Assembly: GCF_012184415.1 (NCBI RefSeq)
Contig: NZ_VTOX01000003.1
Coordinates: forward strand, 186,001 to 250,000
From: Ramlibacter lithotrophicus
Lineage (GTDB): Bacteria; Pseudomonadota; Gammaproteobacteria; Burkholderiales; Burkholderiaceae_C
Direction of reading: 5' to 3'
DNA: 64,000 nucleotides
The translations under genes were made by a program, and so were the position numbers. The notes below the pieces were generated by a model. The model saw only the letters and a program-made list of their open reading frames with translations, was not told where the DNA came from and ran no database searches. Positions 1 through 7,089 of this stretch are shown here, in pieces; within the stretch, counting starts at the first letter, position 1, and every line of letters begins with the position of its first letter.

Positions 1-56
1 AGGTCGACTTCGAACACGACGGCGCCGCAGTGGCATGAACCGGTTCTCGTTTCCAT
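1..56 (-). CDS. GFA/CENP-V family protein, N-terminal fragment
   Basis: This is the first 18 codons of a gene that runs off the left edge on the minus strand. The start codon is preceded by a good ribosome binding site (GGGAGGT). The visible peptide carries the CHCGAVVFEV pattern that opens glutathione-dependent formaldehyde-activating (GFA) family proteins, where these cysteines bind zinc. Members of the family are small zinc proteins, often annotated as glutathione S-conjugate lyases or left without an assigned role. Only the N-terminus is present, so the family call rests on this one motif and the ribosome binding site. It follows the CopD-like gene after 86 bases. Confidence 0.6.
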   Translation of the reverse strand, partial: METRTGSCHCGAVVFEVD

Positions 57-142
57 GGACCTCCCTCGGCGTCGCGGTGGCATGAACACCATGCCGATGT
101 TGTCGATGGCGAAGCGCCGCGGTCCGCCGGCGACGCGATCGG

Positions 143-595
143 TCAGAACCGAGGGGAGATCGCCGCCACCACGGTCGCCACGCCGAGCGCCAGGTTGACC
201 GCCACCAGCTGCCGGATGCGGTTGAGCGTCGTGCCCGCCGCCGGCCAGGCCGCCGCCTCGCAGTGTTCGCGCAGTTCCGGATACAGGATCCCGTACACGT
301 AGGCGAACACCGCCGCCATCACGAATCCCAGGGTCATCATGATGTGCCAGCCGACGGGCGCGTTGCGCGCACCGCTTTCCATGTACATGCCCAGCCCGGT
401 GGCCAGGATCAGCACCGCCGCCGCCGCGGTGTACTTCAGGAAGCGCTCGAACGTCGCCGCCCACAGCGGCAGGCGCTGTTGCGGCTGGAGCACCTGCGCC
501 GCCGCCGGCCTCAGGCAGAAATATGCGAAGAACATGCCGCCCACCCAGGCCATGGCGGCCAGGAGGTGAACGAGGACCGAGAGCTGTCGCAACAT
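143..595 (-). CDS. CopD-family integral membrane protein
   Basis: This 150-residue protein has four predicted membrane segments, at about residues 5-28, 53-74, 83-103 and 129-147. The first contains the HLLAAMAWVGGMFF pattern typical of the CopD domain family. In copper-resistance CopD this fold sits in the inner membrane and may carry copper or heme through conserved histidines. Stand-alone short versions like this one are common in Burkholderiales and have no proven role. No other copper genes lie nearby, so a copper function is not supported by context. The family call is fairly secure; the function is unknown. Confidence 0.75.
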   Translation of the reverse strand: MLRQLSVLVHLLAAMAWVGGMFFAYFCLRPAAAQVLQPQQRLPLWAATFERFLKYTAAAAVLILATGLGMYMESGARNAPVGWHIMMTLGFVMAAVFAYVYGILYPELREHCEAAAWPAAGTTLNRIRQLVAVNLALGVATVVAAISPRF

Positions 596-652
596 GGAGA
601 AAACGCTTTCGATGGCAGCAAAGCCGCGAGTGTGACAGGAGCGGGCGAGCGC

Positions 653-1060
653 CTAACGGAACAGCAGGGCCCACGTCCAGAAGGCGCCGATCGCCATCTG
701 CACCGCGAACGCGGAAAAGCGCGCCGTGACGGCCGCGGGGCTCAGCGACGCGAGGTGGATGCTCGACTGGACGACCCGCGCCGCCAGCAGCCACGGCGCC
801 AGCGGATCGGTGATCCCGGCCCGGCCGGTGACGAGCGCCACGACAAGCAGGCCGCCGAAGACGGGGAGGCTCTCCAGGCAGTTGGCGTGCGCCCGCGCCA
901 GCCGCTGCATGAACGGCGACAGGTTGGCGTTGTCCGGCTGGAACGCATTGGCCGCCATCCGGCCCGTGACCACCAGGCGCGACCGCAGGACTTCCATCAC
1001 CACCAGCAGCAGGAGCGTCCAGGCGATGAACAGCGTCAGGACCAGGGCCGATGCGGTCAT
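653..1060 (-). CDS. MAPEG-family membrane protein
   Basis: This 135-residue protein has four hydrophobic segments. Between the first and second is a region with the pattern RLARAHANCLESLPVF, which matches the R-x-x-R-x-x-x-N-x-x-E signature of the MAPEG family (membrane-associated proteins in eicosanoid and glutathione metabolism). Bacterial members are inner-membrane proteins, some with glutathione transferase activity and many uncharacterised. The start codon overlaps the stop of the upstream DUF1653 gene by four bases (ATGA), so the two are probably translated together. The family is confident; the substrate is unknown. Confidence 0.85.
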   Translation of the reverse strand: MTASALVLTLFIAWTLLLLVVMEVLRSRLVVTGRMAANAFQPDNANLSPFMQRLARAHANCLESLPVFGGLLVVALVTGRAGITDPLAPWLLAARVVQSSIHLASLSPAAVTARFSAFAVQMAIGAFWTWALLFR

Positions 1061-1302
1061 GGCTCACGCTCCGGGCCGATCCGGCTGAACCTCGGCTGCC
1101 ACCGGCCGCCCACTTCCACCTGGCCGAAGAACATGGCGTGCGGGCGCACCCACCAGCCCGAACCGGCGTGCAAGGGCCGGTACACCACCAGCGGTTCCAG
1201 CGTCTCGCTGTGGCGCGCCACGGCCACGACCTCGTATTCGCCGCCCTTGTAGTGGCGGTAGCGGCCCAGGGGCGTGGGCGGCAATGCAGGCAGGTCGCTC
1301 AT
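1057..1302 (-). CDS. DUF1653 domain protein
   Basis: This is a small protein of 81 residues, starting MSDLPALPPT. It has the layout of DUF1653: GRYRHYKGGEYEVVAVARHSETLEPLVVYRPL, followed by a tryptophan-rich stretch and FFGQVEV near the end. The family is a compact beta-rich domain with no known biochemical activity. A longer open frame extends 17 codons upstream, but the internal ATG gives the usual family N-terminus, so I chose it. It overlaps the MAPEG gene by four bases. Function cannot be assigned. Confidence 0.8.
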   Translation of the reverse strand: MSDLPALPPTPLGRYRHYKGGEYEVVAVARHSETLEPLVVYRPLHAGSGWWVRPHAMFFGQVEVGGRWQPRFSRIGPEREP

Positions 1303-1365
1303 GGGAGCTGCACTATGCCCGCCCGGCGCGATGACCGCAATGCCCTGGCGCATGCTCCCGTGGTC

Positions 1366-1737
1366 TCAGCCGCCGACCCCGCCCCGCTCCACCGTGCGGC
1401 CCTTGAAGGACGGATCGCGCACGCACTGGTCGACCGTGTCGCTCCTGGTGCCGCTGCGGACCATCACCTCGCACATGCGTTTCTTGTAGTGGCTGTTGCT
1501 GGCACACGCGCTGCGCCAGCGGCGCTTGCCCTCCTGCTCGATGCACGAGGAGGCGGCGATCTCGTCGTCGGTCTCCAGCGTCAGCATGCAATAGTCGACG
1601 ATCCAGTGGAGCGGCTCGCCAAGCACGGGGCAGCGGCCCGCCGCCACGGCGGCAGCCGGCGATGCGAGCAGCGCCCAGGCCAGCACGGTTGCGGCCGTGG
1701 TCGTGGCATGGGCCGCCACTGCACCGAAGCTCGTCAC
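1366..1737 (-). CDS. Secreted cysteine-rich hypothetical protein
   Basis: I do not recognise this 123-residue protein. It begins with an N-terminal segment that looks like a signal peptide, with a hydrophobic run at about residues 14-30 ending in Ala-rich sequence that suits signal peptidase I. The mature part is short and polar and holds six cysteines (GRC, DYC, SSC, SAC, RMC, DQC), an even number compatible with three disulfides in the periplasm. Its start overlaps the stop of the upstream 72-residue gene by four bases (ATGA), so the two form a pair. There is no basis for a function. Confidence 0.6.
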   Translation of the reverse strand: MTSFGAVAAHATTTAATVLAWALLASPAAAVAAGRCPVLGEPLHWIVDYCMLTLETDDEIAASSCIEQEGKRRWRSACASNSHYKKRMCEVMVRSGTRSDTVDQCVRDPSFKGRTVERGGVGG

Positions 1738-1952
1738 CCGATCCGGCGCACATCGCCGCTGCCCGGCCTGGCGCTCTCGTGGAAGAGGTCGAACAGGTAC
1801 TGCTCCAGTTCATCGTCGCCGATGAAATCCGGCACGACGAACCCGGCCGGGCTGCGCTTGCCGTCCGCGCCGACCGACCAGGCCTGCCAGATGCCGGCCA
1901 CGCGCTGGATCACATAGATGTGGCCGAAGACGTTGAAGCGGTGCGATTCCAT
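1734..1952 (-). CDS. Small conserved hypothetical protein (DUF7661-like)
   Basis: This 72-residue soluble protein starts with HRFNVFGHIYVIQRVAGIW and continues with a PDFIGDDELEQYLFDLFHE segment. That layout resembles a family of short proteobacterial proteins of unknown function (I believe DUF7661). It is probably a small beta sheet followed by one helix. It overlaps the secreted cysteine-rich gene downstream by four bases and lies 29 bases after the two-segment membrane protein gene. Real coding is supported by the overlap and by the protein-like composition. Function is unknown. Confidence 0.6.
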   Translation of the reverse strand: MESHRFNVFGHIYVIQRVAGIWQAWSVGADGKRSPAGFVVPDFIGDDELEQYLFDLFHESARPGSGDVRRIG

Positions 1953-1981
1953 GACGAGCGGGCTCGCGCGGGGCGGGCGAA

Positions 1982-2203
1982 CTAGCGCTTGCTGCCGCCG
2001 AGCACCAGCAGCAGGCCACCCGCCACGATCGCGCCGACGCCGGCCCAGACCGGGACGCTCACGGTCTTCTTCTCCTGCACCGAGAGCTCCACGGGACCGA
2101 GCTTCACGGCCGTGGTGTCCTTGGTGTAGCTGAAGCCGCCGTAGGCCAGGGCGAGCGCGCCGGCGGCGATGAGGACGATGCCGATGATCCGGGTGGCGTT
2201 CAT
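1982..2203 (-). CDS. Small two-segment inner-membrane protein
   Basis: This 73-residue protein has two glycine-rich membrane segments, at about residues 5-24 and 50-68. They are joined by a polar loop of some 25 residues (SYTKDTTAVKLGPVELSVQE). Similar proteins are frequent in proteobacteria as hypothetical membrane proteins. The start is preceded by a ribosome binding site (GGAGAAGGCAC before ATG on the minus strand). It may head the small cluster of minus-strand genes down to about 1366. I see no catalytic residues, and no function can be given. Confidence 0.65.
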   Translation of the reverse strand: MNATRIIGIVLIAAGALALAYGGFSYTKDTTAVKLGPVELSVQEKKTVSVPVWAGVGAIVAGGLLLVLGGSKR

Positions 2204-2290
2204 GTGCCTTCTCCTGCAGGTGGCCGGCTGGCCGATGCCCCGATTGTGGGGCTGGTTTGCTCGCGCGCCGAGGGTGGGCAGCGGCGCGGG

Positions 2291-2749
2291 TCAGGGCTGG
2301 GGCACGAGTTCCAGCGTCCTGGCGACGATCCTGCGGTCCTCGTCGTCGGCGATGGCGGCGAGCGCCGCCGTGGCCTGCCGGTGGGCCTCGCTATGTGCGG
2401 CGACCTCCCCTGCGGCATGGGCGGCGTGGGCGTACACGGCGTGGGTCATCGCCAGCTCCCAGTCCGGCGTGTCGCTCCGGGCGAGGAAGTAGCCGCGCAT
2501 CTCGATCGCGAGGGGCAAGGCGGTCGCGCCGTGCCCCAGCAGCGCGTGCACCGCCGCCACGAGCATCGTCGCCCGCATCCGGTTGAGCTCCGTGCCCACC
2601 CGCGCCCAGTGCCAGGCGGACGTGTGCGCCGCATCGAGCATCTCGCGGTCGCCACCCTCCGTGCGCGGCAACACCGTGAGCTCCCAGGCCCGGTTGTTGC
2701 ACTCGATGGCGGTCTGGCGGTGCCACTGCGCCTGTTCGGACGTGATCAT
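2291..2749 (-). CDS. Hypothetical all-helical protein
   Basis: I do not recognise a named family for this 152-residue protein. The sequence is rich in alanine, histidine and glutamate, with regular helix-forming stretches, for example WHRQTAIECNNRAWEL, AWHWARVGTELNRMR and AHSEAHRQATAALAAIADDED. It is probably a soluble helical bundle with a repeat-like arrangement. The start is preceded by a GGAGA ribosome binding site. It sits alone between the methyltransferase-like gene and the two-segment membrane protein gene on the same strand. Function is unknown. Confidence 0.55.
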   Translation of the reverse strand: MITSEQAQWHRQTAIECNNRAWELTVLPRTEGGDREMLDAAHTSAWHWARVGTELNRMRATMLVAAVHALLGHGATALPLAIEMRGYFLARSDTPDWELAMTHAVYAHAAHAAGEVAAHSEAHRQATAALAAIADDEDRRIVARTLELVPQP

Positions 2750-2801
2750 GGTTGTCTCCGGAATGACGCTGCCGCGCTGCGGCGCTGTTGCACGAGCCGC
2801 T

Positions 2802-3263
2802 TCACAGCCAGCGCCGCACCGAGCGCTCGTAGCGCGTGAAACTCTCGCCGAACCGCGCCCGCAGCGCCCGCTCTTCCGGCGCGATCTGGAGGCGGTTCAT
2901 CGCGGCGACGAACAGCGGCAGCGCGGCCAGCGCCAGCACGTTGCCCAGGAAGATGCCCCAGCCCGCCAGCGCCAGAAGGAAGCCGAGGTACATCGGGTTG
3001 CGGCTGGCGCGGTAGATGCCGGTGGCGACGAGTTCCGTCGACTTCGCCGGATCCCGCGGATCGACCGTGGTGTGCGCCCGGCGGAAGGCAAGGACGCCGG
3101 CGGCGGCCACCAGCGCGCCCGCGCCAGCCAGCAGCAGCGCCGCGGCGAGCTGGCCGGGAAAGCCGAACGCCAGCGCGGGAACGGCCCGCGCGGCGAGCCA
3201 CATCAGGCCGGCGAAGACGGCGACCTGGGCCAGGGGAGGGATTTTCAGCTCGAGGGAGGACAT
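2802..3263 (-). CDS. Isoprenylcysteine carboxyl methyltransferase-like membrane protein
   Basis: This 153-residue membrane protein ends with the hallmark of the bacterial ICMT/PEMT-like methyltransferase family: TGIYRASRNPMYLG at about residues 87-100, then E-E-R-A-L-R-A-R-F-G-E-S-F-T-R-Y near the C-terminus. Family members use S-adenosylmethionine at the cytoplasmic face of the membrane to methylate small lipophilic substrates, though most bacterial ones are uncharacterised. I chose the internal start MSSLELK because the extra 23 codons of the open frame are not hydrophobic or family-like, and a GAGGGAGGA site precedes this ATG. It lies 37 bases after the thioesterase gene. Confidence 0.8.
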   Translation of the reverse strand: MSSLELKIPPLAQVAVFAGLMWLAARAVPALAFGFPGQLAAALLLAGAGALVAAAGVLAFRRAHTTVDPRDPAKSTELVATGIYRASRNPMYLGFLLALAGWGIFLGNVLALAALPLFVAAMNRLQIAPEERALRARFGESFTRYERSVRRWL

Positions 3264-3300
3264 GAGAGGCGAGGTGCCGGCGGCGTGCGCCGCCGCGGCG

Positions 3301-3729
3301 TCAGAAAGCGAACTCGGAACTCGCGACGGCAACCAGCTCGCCGCCGGCGGCCAGCGTCAGTCGGGCTTCCGCGAAGGCCGAGGCCTTGCCGAAGCGCAGC
3401 ACCTTCGCTTCGATGCGGAAGTCGTCGTTGACGGCCGGACGCAGGAAGTGCGTGTGCTGGTAGACCGTCCCTTTCGGAATACGGTCGGTCGTGAACATCG
3501 CCAGGGTGACGATGGTGTCCACGGCCGCCATGATCGCCTGGCCGCAGACGGCGCCGGCATACAGCTTGAGCGCTTCGCCTTGCGGCAGCAACGCGCGCGC
3601 CCGGCCCGGCCCGACCTCGAATTCGCACAGCCCCAGCTCCCTCACCCACGGTGCGAACAGGTGGCCGTACATCTCGAGGACGGTGGCGTCGGTGATCGGC
3701 AAGGGATGCGGCAGGGTGGGCGACGGCAC
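3301..3729 (-). CDS. PaaI-family hotdog thioesterase
   Basis: This 142-residue protein has a single hotdog domain. The central helix region is YAGAVCGQAIMAAVDTIVTLAMF, and the following strands include a THFLRPAVNDDFRIEAKVLRFGK stretch. Such proteins hydrolyse acyl-CoA thioesters, usually as tetramers in the cytoplasm. The usual HGG motif of PaaI is replaced by CGQ, so the exact catalytic arrangement is uncertain. The open frame could start further upstream, but a GTG preceded five bases away by AGGAG gives a better start. The gene follows the ABC exporter gene on the same strand after about 70 bases. Confidence 0.75.
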   Translation of the reverse strand: MPSPTLPHPLPITDATVLEMYGHLFAPWVRELGLCEFEVGPGRARALLPQGEALKLYAGAVCGQAIMAAVDTIVTLAMFTTDRIPKGTVYQHTHFLRPAVNDDFRIEAKVLRFGKASAFAEARLTLAAGGELVAVASSEFAF

Positions 3730-3800
3730 GGGAACTCCTGGTCGTTCGGGCAAAGCCCGCACTCTAGGGCCTGTTCATGCAAATATCCATACTCTCGGCC

Positions 3801-5720
3801 CTACATCCCCATCGCTTCCTCGAGGCGGTCCGGGCTTTGCTGCTGCAGGGCCCACATTTGCGCATAGCGGCCGCCCCGGGCGAGCAGGTCCTGGTGCGTG
3901 CCGCGCTCGACGATGCGTCCCGCGTCCATGACCAGGATCTCATGCGCATCCACCACCGTGGAGAGGCGGTGCGCGATCAGCAAGGTGGTCTTGTGCTGCG
4001 CCACCCCTTTCAGCTCGGCCTGGATCGCGCGCTCGTTGGCCGAGTCGAGGGCGGAGGTCGCCTCGTCGAAGATCATGATCGGCGGGTTCTTCAGCAGCGT
4101 CCGCGCGATCGCGACCCGCTGCTTCTCGCCGCCCGACAGCTTCAGGCCGCGCTCGCCGACCATGGTCTGGTAACCCTTCGGGGTGGACGCGATGAAGCCG
4201 TGGATGCGGGCCGCACGGGCCGCCTCCTCGATCTCCTCGTGCGTCGCGCCGGGCCGGCCGTACGCGATGTTGTATTCGATGCTGTCGTTGAACAGCACCG
4301 TGTCCTGCGGCACGATCCCGATCGCCTGCCGGACGCTGGCCTGGGTGACGTCGCGGATGTCCTGGCCGCCGATCGTGATGCGTCCGCCGGTCCCCGGCGG
4401 GTCGCCGGGGATGCCGACGTCGTAGAACCGGTACAGCAGCCGCGCGAGCGTGCTCTTGCCGGAGCCGGACGGGCCGACCACCGCCACGGTCCGGCCGGCC
4501 GGGATCTCGAAGCTGACGTGGTGCAGGATCGGACGGGCGCGCTCGTACGCGAAGCTGACGTGCTCGAACCGGACCGTGGAATCGATGTGGGCATCGCCGC
4601 CCTCGGGCAGGGGCGCCAACGCCAGCGGCTGCGCGCCCGGCTTGTCGGCGACCTCGCGCTCGCGCTCCATCAGCACGAACATCTTGTCCAGGTCGGTGAG
4701 GCTCTGCTTGATCTCCCGGTACAGCACGCCCAGGAAGTTCAGCGGGATGTAAAGCTGGATCATGAAGGCGTTGACCATCACCAGGTCGCCGATCGTCATG
4801 CGTCCGTCGACCACGCCCTGGGTGGCACGCCAGAGGATCGCGACCAGGCCGACGCCGATGATCAGTTGCTGCCCGACGTTGAGCAGCGACAGCGTGCTCT
4901 GGCTCTTCAGTCGCGCGCGGCGCAGCTTCTCCAGGCTCTCGTCGTAGCGGCGCGCCTCGAAGCCCTCGTTGTTGAAGTACTTGACGGTTTCGTAGTTCAG
5001 CAGCGAGTCGACGGCCTTGGTGTGGGCCGCCGAATCGAACTCGTTGGCCTCGCGCCGGAACTTGGTGCGCCACTCGGTGACGCCGATCGTGAAGCCGATG
5101 TACAGGGCCAGCGCCGCCAGCGTGATCCAGGCGAACCACGCGTCGAACTTCACGGCCAGGATCGTCAGCACCAGCGTCACCTCGATCAGGGTGGGCACGA
5201 TGCTGTAGAGCGAATACGAGATCAGCGACTCGATGCCGCGCACGCCGCGCTCGATGTCGCGCGTCATGCCGCCGGTCTGGCGCTCCAGGTGGAAGCGCAG
5301 GCTGAGCGCGTGCAGGTGCTGGAAGGTCTCCAGCGCGATCTGCCGGGCCGCCCCCTGCGTCGCCTTGGCGAACACCAGTTCGCGCAATTCGGTGAACAGC
5401 GTCGTCGACAGTCGCAGCAGCCCGTAGGCGACGAGCAGCCCGACCGGGACCACCAGCAGCGCCGCCGCCTCGGGCTGGAGGCCGGCCACGGCCCGGCCGC
5501 CGGCCGGGCTCATCGTGTCGACCAGGTTCTTCAGCAGGACCGGCACGCCGACGTTCGCCAGCTTGGCCATCACCATGAAGGCGAGGGCCGCCACGACGCG
5601 GCCCTTGTACTGCCAGAGGTAGGGGAACAGGCGCCTGAGCGTGGCCCAGTCGGTGTGGGTGCGGGGCTGTTCGGCACCCATGCCGGTGTGCAGAGAGATT
5701 CGGTCGCCGGAGCGGCGCAT
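3801..5720 (-). CDS. Atm1-type ABC exporter (permease-ATPase half-transporter)
   Basis: This 639-residue half-transporter has an N-terminal six-helix membrane domain (about residues 20-330) and a C-terminal ATPase domain. The ATPase has Walker A GPSGSGKST near residue 416, signature LSGGEKQRVAIAR near 527 and Walker B IMIFDEATSALD near 547. The MTRDIERGVRGI segment and overall sequence resemble the ABCB7/Atm1/HMT1 group, which exports glutathione-linked compounds or metal conjugates from the cytoplasm. It works as a homodimer. The frame also allows a TTG start three codons earlier and an ATG 13 codons later; the ribosome binding site does not decide between them. It is divergent from the acyl-CoA thioesterase gene. 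Confidence 0.85.
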   Translation of the reverse strand: MRRSGDRISLHTGMGAEQPRTHTDWATLRRLFPYLWQYKGRVVAALAFMVMAKLANVGVPVLLKNLVDTMSPAGGRAVAGLQPEAAALLVVPVGLLVAYGLLRLSTTLFTELRELVFAKATQGAARQIALETFQHLHALSLRFHLERQTGGMTRDIERGVRGIESLISYSLYSIVPTLIEVTLVLTILAVKFDAWFAWITLAALALYIGFTIGVTEWRTKFRREANEFDSAAHTKAVDSLLNYETVKYFNNEGFEARRYDESLEKLRRARLKSQSTLSLLNVGQQLIIGVGLVAILWRATQGVVDGRMTIGDLVMVNAFMIQLYIPLNFLGVLYREIKQSLTDLDKMFVLMEREREVADKPGAQPLALAPLPEGGDAHIDSTVRFEHVSFAYERARPILHHVSFEIPAGRTVAVVGPSGSGKSTLARLLYRFYDVGIPGDPPGTGGRITIGGQDIRDVTQASVRQAIGIVPQDTVLFNDSIEYNIAYGRPGATHEEIEEAARAARIHGFIASTPKGYQTMVGERGLKLSGGEKQRVAIARTLLKNPPIMIFDEATSALDSANERAIQAELKGVAQHKTTLLIAHRLSTVVDAHEILVMDAGRIVERGTHQDLLARGGRYAQMWALQQQSPDRLEEAMGM

Positions 5721-5761
5721 CGGGGACAATCCAGTGATTCTTCTGAAGCGAGATTGTGCCC

Positions 5762-6193
5762 ATGTCTGCAGACTCGAGCGCTCCGACGGTGGCGTTGCCC
5801 ACGGACAAGGAACTGGTCCTCAAGGTGATCCCGCTGCCCGCCGACAGCAACGCCAACGGCGACATCTTCGGCGGCTGGGTCATGGCGCAGGTCGACCTGG
5901 CCGGCTCGGTGCTGCCGGCCCGTCACACCAGGGGCCGCATGGCCACGGTGGCGGTGAAGGAGTTCGTCTTCAAGCAGCCGGTGCGCGTCGGCGACATCCT
6001 GTCCTTCTACGCGGAGATCACGCGCATCGGCCGGACCTCGGTCACCGTCGACGTGGCGGTGTACGCCGAGCGCTTCCACAGCCAGGGGCAGTACGTCAAG
6101 GTGACGGAGGCCATCCTCACCTACGTCGCCATTGACGACAAGGGACGGCCGCGCCCCTTGCCCAAGGACACCGCCAGCGTGCCGCCCGGCTGA
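5762..6193 (+). CDS. YciA-type acyl-CoA thioesterase
   Basis: This 143-residue hotdog protein carries the conserved NANGDIFGGWVMAQVD motif at about residues 31-46, typical of YciA and the cytosolic acyl-CoA hydrolase family. In that family the Asn/Asp in the motif support hydrolysis of short- to long-chain acyl-CoAs. The next strands contain the VAVKEFVFKQPVRVGD segment, also family-typical. An earlier GTG start is possible, two codons upstream, but the ATG is the simpler choice. The gene is divergent from the ABC exporter gene and convergent with the small membrane protein gene downstream. Confidence 0.88.
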   Translation: MSADSSAPTVALPTDKELVLKVIPLPADSNANGDIFGGWVMAQVDLAGSVLPARHTRGRMATVAVKEFVFKQPVRVGDILSFYAEITRIGRTSVTVDVAVYAERFHSQGQYVKVTEAILTYVAIDDKGRPRPLPKDTASVPPG

Positions 6194-6216
6194 GCGTTAT
6201 CCAGCCTGCCCGGCGG

Positions 6217-6585
6217 TCAACGTTCGGCGTCCGGTGGCCGCCCGGCCAGCCGGACCAGCCACGCCACGGCCAGCAGCGCGGCGATCCAGGACCCGTATGC
6301 CAGCGCCACGCCCAGCGCCTTCGGCCAGGCGAACCAGCCCGGCGCATTCATCAGTCCCAGCTTCCAGAACAACGGAATGAAGGGGCGCGTGAGCACCAGC
6401 GCGGGCACCGCCAGCAGCCAGAACAGCACCGGGCCGATCGCGTCGGGCGGAGCCGGGAGCCGGTCGTGCAGGGTGTCGACCAGCCACAGCAGCAGGCCAT
6501 GCGCGGCGAGGAGCGCCGCCACGACGTGCAACGCGCGCGCCACCTTGCCTGCCAGGGGGCGGGGCGCGACAGCGCGCTCGCTCAT
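6217..6585 (-). CDS. Small hypothetical membrane protein
   Basis: This 122-residue protein has three hydrophobic segments, at about residues 16-35, 48-66 and 88-112. The middle loop holds a DTLHDRLPAPPDAIGP stretch and a short FIPLFWKLGLMNAPGWFAWP segment. I do not recognise the family. Its start overlaps the stop of the TfoX-like gene by four bases (ATGA), which supports it as real and translationally coupled. A much longer open frame continues upstream in the same frame, but that part is antisense to the AI-2E-family permease and looks non-coding. Confidence 0.65.
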   Translation of the reverse strand: MSERAVAPRPLAGKVARALHVVAALLAAHGLLLWLVDTLHDRLPAPPDAIGPVLFWLLAVPALVLTRPFIPLFWKLGLMNAPGWFAWPKALGVALAYGSWIAALLAVAWLVRLAGRPPDAER

Positions 6586-6944
6586 CGACCCTGCGCCGTG
6601 GTCGCGCCGCGCGCTCCCACGGCCCTGGGCTTCTTCGGCCGGGGCTCGGGCAGCGCCTCGGCGGTCGCCAGCAGCAGCCGCCGCAGCATCTCGCGGTCGT
6701 CGAGCGCCTCGTCGATGCGGAAGTAGTCCTTCGCGCCGGGGAACGGCGGGCGCTCGACCGGTGTGCGCAGCAGACTGCGGCCGTGCGCGGTGGGCTTGAG
6801 GAACAACTGGTCGTCGCAGGCGAGCGCCACCACCTTGCCTTCGACGTAGATGGCGTACTCGCCGAACATCCGGCGGCAGGAGATGGCGTCGCCCAGGCCG
6901 GACTGGGAACGGACGTACTCGACGAAATCCTGGTGGGTGGCCAT
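6582..6944 (-). CDS. TfoX/Sxy-like N-terminal domain protein
   Basis: This 120-residue protein matches the TfoX N-terminal domain. It starts MATHQDFVEYVRSQ, then SCRRMFGEYAIYVEGKVVALACDDQLFLK, with the conserved MFGEYAIY pattern at about residues 26-33. The last 20 residues are a basic, Pro- and Arg-rich tail. TfoX/Sxy is known as a competence activator in gammaproteobacteria, but single-domain versions in betaproteobacteria have no proven role. The start is supported by a GAAGGAG site six bases upstream. It is divergent from the AI-2E-family permease. Confidence 0.8.
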   Translation of the reverse strand: MATHQDFVEYVRSQSGLGDAISCRRMFGEYAIYVEGKVVALACDDQLFLKPTAHGRSLLRTPVERPPFPGAKDYFRIDEALDDREMLRRLLLATAEALPEPRPKKPRAVGARGATTAQGR

Positions 6945-7089
6945 GAGGGACTCCTTCGGGAGGCAGCCGGTACCGCCGATTAGGCGCCGCCCCGCGCGCC
7001 GCACCCATGGGATGAACCCTGTGGACGCGAGCGGCCGAGGCACGGCCGACCTGACGCGCCCCCGCGGTGATACGCTCGCCGCCACAGCC

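Noticed and set aside
3-38. A plus-strand peptide end (VDFEHDGAAVA followed by a stop) at the left edge.
   Set aside because: The minus strand of the same bases gives a GFA-family N-terminus with a good ribosome binding site, which explains the sequence better.
3777-5828. Long plus-strand open frame of 683 codons.
   Set aside because: It is antisense to the Atm1-type exporter. The Arg/His/Asp-rich composition is the usual shadow of a real gene in high-GC DNA.
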